IMG/VR virus record: IMGVR_UViG_3300032893_000016
Location: 1-64,000 of that record
Direction: 5' to 3' (one strand)
Length of the DNA: 64,000 nt
DNA from: a virus
A model generated the notes under the pieces. That model was not told where the DNA came from. It saw only the letters and a program-made list of their open reading frames with translations, and ran no database searches. Position numbers and translations under genes: made by a program. Shown here in pieces: positions 16,961 through 23,641 of this stretch (position 1 is the first letter of the stretch; each line of letters starts with the position of its first letter).

Positions 16961-17325
16961 CACCTGAACAAAAAGAACTTCGTGATAAGGCCCTGTTGCG
17001 GCCTTGGGATTTGACCGACGATGACTTCGCCAAGCTGACGCCGGGGCAGATCACCCTCGCCATCGAAGCGCAGCTCCTGCGCATGTTCGGCGGGCTGCCC
17101 GACGTCCATAAGCACATTTGCTCCAACCGGCACTGTAATTACATTTGGGAGCATGATGGCTCGAAGATCGGCCCGAAGAACAACAGGGCTGCCCATACCT
17201 GCGCGCGTTGCGGCTGCGAAGCCTACGATCGTACGGGGCATGGCGAAGGCTGGAGTAAGTACGGCAGCGTCGAGGCCGCTTGCAAGGCCGTGGGTATAAC
17301 AATAGAGCAGGCGGTTACCGCCTAA
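16927..17325 (+). CDS. Zinc-ribbon-like small protein
   Basis: 132 residues with a helical start (LTPEQKELRDKALLRPW), then CSNRHCNYIW and HTCARCGCEAYD, two cysteine pairs of a zinc-ribbon type. TAGGAGGGCC precedes the start at 16927. Could bind DNA or RNA, but no family is recognised. Confidence 0.5.
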   Translation: MSAKRDTKIELTPEQKELRDKALLRPWDLTDDDFAKLTPGQITLAIEAQLLRMFGGLPDVHKHICSNRHCNYIWEHDGSKIGPKNNRAAHTCARCGCEAYDRTGHGEGWSKYGSVEAACKAVGITIEQAVTA

Positions 17326-17339
17326 CCAGGAAGGGAAAC

Positions 17340-18329
17340 ATGGGCCACCAACAGCAGAAAATCGAGCAGGAAATTGCCTCTGCCGGTTTCGTCAAAACCA
17401 AAGACCCAAATTATCAGTACGGCACCCGCACACTATACATCCTAAAGTGTTCGGTTGAGGGCTGCCAAGAAGAACAGCGAAGACATTGGGATGCCGGACG
17501 GCCGCCCGATCCTTTGATAAAGCAGGTCAAGAACAGCGGCTGGTTCTGTGACAAAGGCAAGAAGCCAAGATGCCCCACACATTATCGTCAGCGCACAGCC
17601 GAACTCTTAGCCAAGCACACGGGCCTCAGCCATGAAAGCATCGACGCCGGCGAGGCACAGCAGAAAAGCATTTTAATCGTACCGCCCGCAAAGCCCCGCA
17701 CACGAATGGGCGAGCAGCTTGCGGCGCAACTCAAAGCCGGATCAGCAACCGATGCCGTCGCGGCTGGTGCATTGGATCAGGCCGCTACCAATTACGTCGA
17801 AACGGTATCGCATGACCTTAAAGTCATCGCGCATGCGCTCGTTACGGCTCCCATATCACCGCCAGCGCCTACCATTGCTTTAGTCGATCCCCCAATCTCA
17901 AAGGAAACCAATATGTCAAACAAAGAAGACGCACGCTTCCGCCAGTTCACAAAAGACATTCGCGACCTGCAGGAGCTCATCGAGCTCTTCGGCGGCAACC
18001 AGACCGAAGCGGCCAAGGCCATCGGGCTCTCGCCCACGGCCGTCAGCAACTATTTGCGGGAAAGGGAAATCCCAGTCACCAGCAACCTTGCGGTGAAGTG
18101 GGCACTATCCCAGCGCAAGAAGGCCAAGGCCGCCGAGGTCACTACTATTTTCCGCGTGCCTGACGAAATGCAGGCCGCGGTCAAAGGCATTGCCGAAGGC
18201 CACAAAGGCTGCGTTGTCAGTACTAATGGGCTGTACGTCTTTTGCCTCTTGCCGGGCGATAAAGTACAAAGCGTCTTGAACGTGGTCAAGATGCTGCCCA
18301 ATTGCGAAATAGTGGGCACAGTACCTTGA
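17340..18329 (+). CDS. HTH regulator with N-terminal cysteine-rich domain
   Basis: 329 residues from ATG at 17340 with AAGGGAAAC upstream. Residues 1-110 hold several Cys and His (LKCSVEGCQEE, CPTHYRQR), a possible zinc domain. Residues about 192-260 contain a Cro/C1-like helix-turn-helix (LIELFGGNQTEAAKAIGL then SPTAVSNYLREREIP). After it, a small domain (VPDEMQAAVKGIAEGHKGC to the end) might be for dimerisation. An internal in-frame ATG at 17913 has its own AAAGGAAACC and would yield a 138-residue HTH-only form. A good candidate for the regulator of this island. Confidence 0.65.
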   Translation: MGHQQQKIEQEIASAGFVKTKDPNYQYGTRTLYILKCSVEGCQEEQRRHWDAGRPPDPLIKQVKNSGWFCDKGKKPRCPTHYRQRTAELLAKHTGLSHESIDAGEAQQKSILIVPPAKPRTRMGEQLAAQLKAGSATDAVAAGALDQAATNYVETVSHDLKVIAHALVTAPISPPAPTIALVDPPISKETNMSNKEDARFRQFTKDIRDLQELIELFGGNQTEAAKAIGLSPTAVSNYLREREIPVTSNLAVKWALSQRKKAKAAEVTTIFRVPDEMQAAVKGIAEGHKGCVVSTNGLYVFCLLPGDKVQSVLNVVKMLPNCEIVGTVP

Positions 18330-18583
18330 AGCCCACGGAACAATTTCGAGCCGGCGTTCGTGGCTCGATAATGGGTCAGCTCCCGACGCACCCTTTGACA
18401 GGATGCGTCCGCAGTACCGCCCTCCTAGAGTATGCGAGGCGCATGCGTCGGGGGCTGAACCCAGCTTTGCCATTGGACAGGCAGCTGATGGGCGCGGCTG
18501 CCACATACGTCAGACTTGCCACAAAGCTGCGGGAGCAGGAACAGTTGGCCGCCAGAAAGGAACGCATCCGTGAGCACTATTGA
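18326..18583 (+). CDS. Small basic helical protein
   Basis: 85 residues if it starts at TTG 18326, which overlaps the previous stop (TTGA). An ATG at 18371 (MGQLPTHPLTG) would give 70 residues; neither has a clear ribosome site, so the start is uncertain. Mostly Arg/Ala/Leu-rich helix. Its end overlaps the next start by 14 nt. Function unknown. Confidence 0.4.
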   Translation: MKPTEQFRAGVRGSIMGQLPTHPLTGCVRSTALLEYARRMRRGLNPALPLDRQLMGAAATYVRLATKLREQEQLAARKERIREHY

Positions 18584-18815
18584 GCATCGGCCCAAGAAGG
18601 CACCCAGCAAGGCCATCCTCGTGCTGGCCATCAGAGCCATCCGCAAAGATGTCAACGAAATCATCAACGACACCGTCAAGCAGGACGATGTCGGCCAAGG
18701 CTGGTTTGAAGATCACCAACGAATTGCGAGCAACGCCCTCGATCAGCTGTGCACGGCGTTATCAGAGATGCACGGCATCGAACCGGAAGTGAAGAAGAGA
18801 GTGAGGCTGGGTTGA
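18570..18815 (+). CDS. Small acidic-basic helical protein
   Basis: 81 residues from GTG 18570 with AAGGAA upstream (STIEHRPKKAPSKAI). Helical (VLAIRAIRKDVNEIINDTV). Tightly packed with its neighbours. No function assigned. Confidence 0.45.
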   Translation: MSTIEHRPKKAPSKAILVLAIRAIRKDVNEIINDTVKQDDVGQGWFEDHQRIASNALDQLCTALSEMHGIEPEVKKRVRLG

Positions 18816-18817
18816 AA

Positions 18818-19291
18818 ATGGAAGTCATCGAAGGCGGTGGGCAGGAGCCTGAGGAGCTGCTCACGATAACAGAAGCCGCAGCACGAGCGGCTGAAGCACT
18901 TGGGATCTCACCTGAAGAAGCTCTCAAGATGATGATGGAAGATTTGGGCACTGAAAGGCTGCCCGCTTCCTATCACGACTACAAGACCGGTAAGATAAGC
19001 AACGACCCCGGACAAGAACCCCTTCCTTGGTCGAAGTGGCTGCCCGAGCGCTTCCGCTACTGGTTTTGCCTCAAGCTGCTCCGCTTCGCACTGGACTTCA
19101 TGCCCGACGGCACCGCGCGCCTGATGCTCATTGATTACTACATGGAATGGTGGGACATGATGAATGAGGTTGCGGAAGGCGCTGGCAACAAGCTGGCCAA
19201 GGAAGCCAACCCCGACCTGCCACGTATTCCTGCCGAAAGAAAGTATGGCAACTACAACCTTGACCGCATCCCGGACATATTACGCCAGTAG
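18818..19291 (+). CDS. Unknown accessory protein
   Basis: 157 residues from ATG 18818, 2 nt after the previous stop. N-terminal part is acidic and helical (ELLTITEAAARAAEALGI, EEALKMMMEDLG), perhaps a small helical-bundle domain. The centre has an aromatic patch (WSKWLPERFRYWFCLKLL) and DYYMEWWDMMNEVAEG. Could be membrane-associated, but no clear membrane helix. Function unknown. Confidence 0.5.
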   Translation: MEVIEGGGQEPEELLTITEAAARAAEALGISPEEALKMMMEDLGTERLPASYHDYKTGKISNDPGQEPLPWSKWLPERFRYWFCLKLLRFALDFMPDGTARLMLIDYYMEWWDMMNEVAEGAGNKLAKEANPDLPRIPAERKYGNYNLDRIPDILRQ

Positions 19292-19302
19292 GAGGAACGC
19301 AT

Positions 19303-20091
19303 ATGAAGATCAATACAATAGCCCTGAACAGGATACTAGCGAACGCGACCATCCTGAAAGAAAACGACCAGCTTCACGACGATGTTCAGCGAGCCATAAT
19401 CTCGAACATCAGGCATGAAGCCGGAGCCCTCGTAAACGATGCGCGGGCAGCGGAGCCCGTTGTCTCGGTGACGCCGGCGTCAGAACTCAGGCGGCCCGCC
19501 AGCCAGAAGCGTGAAACGGTCCCGCTCAAGAAGTGGCCTTCCGTGAAGGGCGTGCTGCTTGTTGACCGCGCCCATATTGCGCTGGCAGCCCGCAACTTTA
19601 TCGAGAAGATCACGAACAAGGACTGCAAGTTCATCCACATTGCGGAGCACATCGAAAAGCACTACCCGCATTTTTTCCAGAAGGGCGCTACCGCTCAGCA
19701 GATCCGCAAGGTGATCAACAATGGTGTCACCGCCAGCCGCATGCGCAAGCTTGCCCGGCTGAAGATTGACTGGCAGCACTTCTACAGTGTGACAGGCCCG
19801 CTCGGGGTAAAGGGCCTTGCCGCTGCGAAGACCTTCGTTCCGTACACGCCGACCAACATCCTGGACAGGCCCTTCGATGATCTTGGTCTTCCGACCCGCG
19901 CCTACAACGCAATCTTTCAGGAGCTCGGCAGGGAAGGCACCGTCCGCCAGCTCACGACACTGACCGAAGCACAGCTTCTGCGGCTCAACAACTTTGGGCG
20001 CAAGTCACTGACTGATGTGAAAATGATCCTGATGGAGCATGGCCTCCACCTTGGCATGGGGCGCGGGGAAGCCCGGCCCGTCGAGCGCTAA
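19303..20091 (+). CDS. RNA polymerase alpha-CTD-like protein
   Basis: 262 residues, ATG 19303 behind AGGAGGAACGC. Residues 190-252 align closely with bacterial RpoA C-terminal domains: PFDDLGLPTRAYNAI, TVRQLTTLTEAQLL, NNFGRKSLTDVKMILMEHG, LHLGM. The residues matching E. coli alpha R265, N268, G296, K298 and S299 are kept (R199, N202, G232, K234, S235), with Asp at E302, so UP-element DNA binding is likely preserved. Residues 1-185 do not resemble alphaNTD; they are helical and basic with a possible HTH-like stretch. Likely role: modulating host transcription by competing with or replacing alpha-CTD contacts. It is the last gene of the first plus-strand block and overlaps the convergent gene by 4 nt. 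Confidence 0.8.
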   Translation: MKINTIALNRILANATILKENDQLHDDVQRAIISNIRHEAGALVNDARAAEPVVSVTPASELRRPASQKRETVPLKKWPSVKGVLLVDRAHIALAARNFIEKITNKDCKFIHIAEHIEKHYPHFFQKGATAQQIRKVINNGVTASRMRKLARLKIDWQHFYSVTGPLGVKGLAAAKTFVPYTPTNILDRPFDDLGLPTRAYNAIFQELGREGTVRQLTTLTEAQLLRLNNFGRKSLTDVKMILMEHGLHLGMGRGEARPVER

Positions 20092-20801
20092 CTCTTCGGC
20101 ACGGCCCGCTGCGCAAAGAACGGGGTCACGTAGAAGTGGCCGGGCGCACCCATCTTGATCTTCTTGTTATTGTACAGATCGATGAAGCGCGTAATGTCCG
20201 CTTCACTGAAATGCTGGAAGTAGAACTTACTGTCCGTTGTCGCCGGAGCCGGGCCTACGGTGATACGATCGTAGCGCCCGTTGGCAATCTCCTGCTCCGA
20301 CAAATCCGGTTTGCTGGGCTCCCCGTTCCGGCCAAAGGCCGGACCTGATTCCCCACCCTTGTACACCTCCTGCCCCGCGATGGGATTGGGTATACCGTAA
20401 ACGTAAATCTTGTACGATTTATCAGTGGGTCCGATCTCGCAGCCCAACTCGATCAGCTCAAAAAGCTTTTCAGGGCTGAGGCTTCCGCAGTAGCTGCAAA
20501 CCGGAAGCCCACTACGATCGTGGTAGAAGTCTTGGGGCTGCTCGGTGAGCTGCATCCCAAAATTGTCGTGCCGGCGTCCACAGGTGTGGCGGCCTTCAGG
20601 CCCCGGATGCGCTTCGTTCATGTGGCCGGTCAGCTTCCAGAACGCATTGCCGCCGCAAGCCTTGTTGCGACCGGCAGCGGCACCCAAGGGGCTGTCTTCA
20701 TCGAAGCCCCACGAAAAGGTACGCGGGCAGAAGGGGCACTTCTCCGGAAGGTACCCATGATGCTCGATCGTCTTGTGGATTGTACGATCCCCCGCCGCCA
20801 T
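20088..20801 (-). CDS. Zinc-site-containing phage protein, unknown
   Basis: 237 residues from ATG 20801 (MAAGDRTIHKTIEHHGYLPE), 2 nt past the upstream stop with GAGGACGAG before it. Contains CPFCPRTFSWG, later CGRRHDNFG and VCSYCGSLSPEKLFEL, two or more CxxC-type zinc sites, with a DKSYKIYVYGIPNP segment after them. Similar hypothetical proteins are found in many phages near head genes (from general memory). It shares the short minus-strand block with 20804-21190. Confidence 0.58.
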   Translation of the reverse strand: MAAGDRTIHKTIEHHGYLPEKCPFCPRTFSWGFDEDSPLGAAAGRNKACGGNAFWKLTGHMNEAHPGPEGRHTCGRRHDNFGMQLTEQPQDFYHDRSGLPVCSYCGSLSPEKLFELIELGCEIGPTDKSYKIYVYGIPNPIAGQEVYKGGESGPAFGRNGEPSKPDLSEQEIANGRYDRITVGPAPATTDSKFYFQHFSEADITRFIDLYNNKKIKMGAPGHFYVTPFFAQRAVPKS

Positions 20802-20803
20802 GA

Positions 20804-21190
20804 CTACTCGTCCTCGTTGTCCTCGCCGTCCTTGGCAGACATACTCGTGCCCTTGCACATGGCCCCGAGTTCGACGCTGAGCGCGTGCACCTTGGCGATG
20901 CGGCCAAGGTCCTTCTCGCTGTGCCGCTTGCCCGCCTTTTCGAGATCGGCCGCGCTGACGCCCTTCTCGGCCATCTCACAGCAATGCACGCAGTCGACGA
21001 GACCAGCGGCGGCGTCGTGGATGGTCTGGACCGCGGTCTGGTCCTTCTTGCCATGCCGCGCGCCCATCTTTTCCAGCTCGCCAACCAGCGAGCGGAAGGA
21101 ATCCCCCTTCGGGACTGATTTGAAGACTGGGTCATCCTTGGGCTGGGCGAGGGCACCGCTGGAGACCATGGACTCAAGAGAGACAGGCAT
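20804..21190 (-). CDS. Small head-region protein sharing a motif with the protease-scaffold
   Basis: 128 residues (MPVSLESMVSSGALAQPK). Contains VQTIHDAAAGLVDCVHC and IAKVHALSVELGAMC, related to IAKAQSMHDLSIQLGAKC in the C-terminal half of the 785-residue protease. Acidic end (SAKDGEDNEDE). The shared motif suggests a common partner, perhaps the capsid protein or scaffold core. No enzymatic motif. Confidence 0.55.
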   Translation of the reverse strand: MPVSLESMVSSGALAQPKDDPVFKSVPKGDSFRSLVGELEKMGARHGKKDQTAVQTIHDAAAGLVDCVHCCEMAEKGVSAADLEKAGKRHSEKDLGRIAKVHALSVELGAMCKGTSMSAKDGEDNEDE

Positions 21191-21224
21191 TCGGGGGATT
21201 CCTTTCGCTTTATGTACGCTAGGC

Positions 21225-21392
21225 TTACAGGATCACGCCAAGGATGCCCTTGGCGAGGCCATGCCCAATCCAGCCCGCGCCGAAGGCGACCAGGAGGGTG
21301 TAGGAATAGGGATGGGCAGCCAGGAAGGTGCGGACCACGCCCACCTCTTCCTTCAGCTTGGCCTTGAGTTCATCAGACAGACCTTTGAACAT
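21225..21392 (-). CDS. Short single-span membrane protein
   Basis: 55 residues from ATG 21392 with AGAGGAG about 8 nt upstream: a charged helix (MFKGLSDELKAKLKEEVG) followed by a hydrophobic part (YSYTLLVAFGAGWIGHGLA). First gene of the short minus-strand block. Coding is supported by the ribosome site and continuous frame. Could be a holin-like or assembly protein, but nothing shows this. Confidence 0.5.
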   Translation of the reverse strand: MFKGLSDELKAKLKEEVGVVRTFLAAHPYSYTLLVAFGAGWIGHGLAKGILGVIL

Positions 21393-21497
21393 GCTTCGTA
21401 CTCCTCTGGGGTTAAAATCCTAAAAGGGGGCGGGGCTTTTCCGGGGTGCGGAGCTTTTTTCCGCATGTTTTTTCGTGCTTTTTAGTACGTAAAAGGC

Positions 21498-21526
21498 TTG
21501 CATTTAAGTACTAAAAGGCGCAGCAT
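21498..21526 (+). promoter_or_regulatory. Leader of the second plus-strand block, promoter-like
   Basis: TTGCAT, 17 nt, CAGCAT (weak -10). The surrounding DNA repeats elements of the other plus-strand leaders (TTTAGTACGTAAAAGGC and TTTAAGTACTAAAAGGC) and ends in the 13-mer GCCTCAGGAGGGC before the ATG at 21560. The -10 is poor, so another factor may help or the true promoter is the repeated AGTAC element. Confidence 0.4.
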
Positions 21527-21559
21527 CATGGGGTAATAAATGCGCCTCAGGAGGGCCAT

Positions 21560-22060
21560 ATGATCCGCTTTTCAGCTCCCGGCCAAAAGGACTGGTACCT
21601 AAAGCCGCTGGACGGCCGCGCCCGCAAGGGTGGCGAGTGGGGCCTAAACGCCAAGGACTACCGGGGCGGCGAGTTCCTGCCCAAGTACATTCCCCGCCCG
21701 ATCATGCCCCAAATCGACGCCAAGGATTTGCATGCCCTGCTTCATTTCCTTCGGGCGCACAAGATTGGCGTTAAGTTCGCCAAGGTGCCCGCCAGCCGGT
21801 TCCACCATGAACAGCGCACGGACGCGCTGAAGGTGGCCGCCATTGCTGGCCAGCCGCAGCTTCTTAAGAAGCCCATTTTGGCGAGCCGGGACGGCGGGGT
21901 GCTGGATGGCAATCACCGCCTTGATGCCCATGTGGCCACCGGGACACCTGTGCCGGCGTTCATCATCGACCTGCCCTTCGAGCAGGCCATTGCCGCCTTG
22001 TTCGCCTTCCCCAAGACTTATGCCTTTGGGGACGGCGCAAAACACCCCATTGCAAATTAG
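21560..22060 (+). CDS. ParB/Srx-like domain protein
   Basis: 166 residues. The C-terminal half reads QPQLLKKPILASRDGGVLDGNHRLDAHVATG, where VLDGNHR is the core motif of the ParB N-terminal (ParB/sulfiredoxin) fold; PVPAFIIDLPFEQA follows. No HTH domain is present, so this is a single-domain member, as in small phage ParB-like proteins. Possible roles: nucleotide-dependent DNA clamp, nuclease or regulator. The leader contains the exact 13-mer GCCTCAGGAGGGC. Confidence 0.68.
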   Translation: MIRFSAPGQKDWYLKPLDGRARKGGEWGLNAKDYRGGEFLPKYIPRPIMPQIDAKDLHALLHFLRAHKIGVKFAKVPASRFHHEQRTDALKVAAIAGQPQLLKKPILASRDGGVLDGNHRLDAHVATGTPVPAFIIDLPFEQAIAALFAFPKTYAFGDGAKHPIAN

Positions 22061-22077
22061 TACGCAAAGCCTATATC
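22050..22077 (+). promoter_or_regulatory. Sigma70-like promoter for 22105
   Basis: TTGCAA, 16 nt, TATATC, overlapping the end of the ParB-like gene. Contains TTAGTACGCAAAGCC, related to the other plus-strand leaders. Confidence 0.5.
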
Positions 22078-22104
22078 TTAGCCAAGCCTCAGGAGGGCCA
22101 AAAG

Positions 22105-22488
22105 ATGATTACACTGGACAAATTGCGCTTACCCAAAGCGGGCTACACGGCCCACATCGACGGCAATGGTGGCGAGGCCGAACTCGTGCTTTGCATGAGC
22201 CCCAGCCAAGCCTACCAGACCGCCTTGGTCGCCATATCGTGCGAGGTCGATGGAACAACGGACGTCATTGCCGACCACCGGCTCAGCGGGAAAGGAAAAC
22301 ACGCCAGCTTCCCGGATGCCGATATGTACAACTTCTTGGTCGGCCTCATCGCTTCATGGGCTGCCAAAGGCATCAAGCCCGATGCCGAACAGCGGGAGGA
22401 ACTGCAGCGCAAAGCCGTCGAGTTCGCACAAAAGATTTGCAAGCACTTCTACTTCCCGATCCCAAAGGAGGCCAAGCGGAAGAAATGA
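22105..22488 (+). CDS. Unknown accessory protein
   Basis: 127 residues (MITLDKLRLPKAGYTAHID). Leader has the exact 13-mer GCCTCAGGAGGGC. Mixed alpha/beta with a helical C-terminal half ending KEAKRKK. The stop overlaps the next start (ATGA). No family recognised. Confidence 0.48.
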   Translation: MITLDKLRLPKAGYTAHIDGNGGEAELVLCMSPSQAYQTALVAISCEVDGTTDVIADHRLSGKGKHASFPDADMYNFLVGLIASWAAKGIKPDAEQREELQRKAVEFAQKICKHFYFPIPKEAKRKK

Positions 22489-22637
22489 AGCTGTCCAGCC
22501 TCCTTTACAAACTCGCCCGCGGTAGCCGCGACGTCAACGCCATCAAGCGTGGGCCGAAGGCCATCGTCAAACGGCAGGTGCGCAAGACACTCATGAAGGG
22601 CGCGGCTGCGCTCATCGGAAAGGTCGTGGGCAAATGA
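22485..22637 (+). CDS. Small very basic protein
   Basis: 50 residues from ATG 22485 (ATGA overlap with the previous stop): KLSSLLYKLARGSRDVNAIK then VKRQVRKTLMKGAAALIG. Highly basic, helical. The next gene starts at 22634 (ATGA). The gene packing supports it being real; it may bind nucleic acid or membrane. No function assigned. Confidence 0.5.
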   Translation: MKLSSLLYKLARGSRDVNAIKRGPKAIVKRQVRKTLMKGAAALIGKVVGK

Positions 22638-23026
22638 AGGAGCGTGAAGGCAAACGGTACTATGGTTGCTGGGCAGGCAACCCGGAAGGTCGCGCCGAAG
22701 ACCCCAAGCTCTGCATTGAATCGGTCTGGTCGAAGGATCGGTTCAGCCAAGAGAGCCAGTGCTCTCGTAAGCGCGGCCACGGGCCGAATGGCTTGTACTG
22801 CAAAATCCACGATCCCGCCGCTGTCAAAGCGCGGGAGGAAAAGTCCAACGCCAAGTACGAGGAAGGCTTGGAAAAGCATCGCCTCGGCTGGGATGGCCCC
22901 ACCATGCTGAAGGCTTTGATCGACATCGCCAACGGGCACAATGATGCTAGGAGTCTTGCCAGCGAAACCATTACCAAACTCGACCGCGATATCAAAACCG
23001 GAAAGAGGCTGAAGAATGATGACTAA
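22634..23026 (+). CDS. Cysteine/histidine-containing small protein
   Basis: 130 residues (MKEREGKRYYGCWAGNPEG). Cys and His are spaced as in a zinc site: CWAG, LCIESVW, QCSRKRGHG, LYCKIHDP. C-terminal part helical (TMLKALIDIANGHNDARS). No named family. Overlaps both neighbours. Confidence 0.5.
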   Translation: MKEREGKRYYGCWAGNPEGRAEDPKLCIESVWSKDRFSQESQCSRKRGHGPNGLYCKIHDPAAVKAREEKSNAKYEEGLEKHRLGWDGPTMLKALIDIANGHNDARSLASETITKLDRDIKTGKRLKNDD

Positions 23027-23117
23027 GCACTGGCCACTCATCGCGCTGTGGGCTTGCGCCGCTGGCATCTTTATCCTGACCGCCTACCGCATGATCCACC
23101 CCTTGGGGGCTGAATGA
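23016..23117 (+). CDS. Tiny single-span membrane protein
   Basis: 33 residues from ATG 23016 (MMTKHWPLIALWACAAGIF). One hydrophobic span with a cytoplasmic-looking start. Overlaps the previous gene's stop region and the next start (ATGA). Confidence 0.42.
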   Translation: MMTKHWPLIALWACAAGIFILTAYRMIHPLGAE

Positions 23118-23470
23118 CGCGCGAACTAATCGAGAAGCGCATCGGCGCATGCGGCTGCCCGGAAGAAGTCTGGCGCATCGACGGCCTTGATGTTGAGATC
23201 CATTTTGAGAACGCGCCCGAGGGCCCGTTCGCCGATGTGTGGGTCGACGCTGGCGACTGGGATGTGCTGAACCGCTACTCCGGTGAGCCTGACGTGGCGC
23301 GCGAAGCAGCGCTGGCTGATATTGAAAGCTGGCCAGACGAACCCTTGCGTGACCCACAGCAGGAAAGGAAACACATGCTGAAGAAAATCGCCAAAGCTAT
23401 CATCCTCCTTGCCGCGCTTGCTATCATTCTACCTTTGGAAGCAGCGCAGCTCGGGCTGTGGCCTTTCTAA
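23114..23470 (+). CDS. Small protein with C-terminal membrane segment
   Basis: 118 residues (MTRELIEKRIGACGCPEE). Residues 1-80 are acidic and globular (VWVDAGDWDVLNRYSGEP). Residues 88-118 are a membrane span (MLKKIAKAIILLAALAIIL). An in-frame ATG at 23375 with CAGGAAAGGAAAC upstream could give the last 31 residues alone, so this may be two products from one frame. Last gene of the second plus-strand block. Confidence 0.48.
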   Translation: MTRELIEKRIGACGCPEEVWRIDGLDVEIHFENAPEGPFADVWVDAGDWDVLNRYSGEPDVAREAALADIESWPDEPLRDPQQERKHMLKKIAKAIILLAALAIILPLEAAQLGLWPF

Positions 23471-23473
23471 CCA

Positions 23474-23602
23474 GTTAAGGGAGGCTATGTACTAGGCGAG
23501 CGTGGGGCGTCATAGCGGTGACCCCGAAAAAAGATGCGATGAGTCAGATCAAGGTATTGCTCAACCAGCCTTGATCTGAGCAGCGGGCCTCCCACCCTTA
23601 AC
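23474..23602. ncRNA. Structured intergenic element (candidate ncRNA or terminator)
   Basis: Lies between convergent genes ending at 23470 and 23642. An outer stem pairs GTTAAGGG with CCCTTAAC (23474-23481 with 23595-23602), continued by AGGC with GCCT and a 4-nt bulge. Inside are hairpin A (GGGG, TCA with TGA, CCCC, around 23504-23525) and hairpin B, an 11-bp perfect stem TCAGATCAAGG with CCTTGATCTGA (23544-23554 with 23569-23579, 14-nt loop). The layout is a three-way junction. There is no U-tract, so it is not a simple intrinsic terminator. It is too long and has the wrong arms for a tRNA. Confidence 0.5.
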
Positions 23603-23641
23603 CCGGGTGACTCACTCCGCTAATTGCATCAACCCCCGCAT

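Noticed and set aside
23479-23593. Possible tRNA (7-bp GGGAGGC/GCCTCCC ends with an A after it)
   Set aside because: 115 nt between ends, no anticodon or T arm of the right size; better described as a three-way-junction element.
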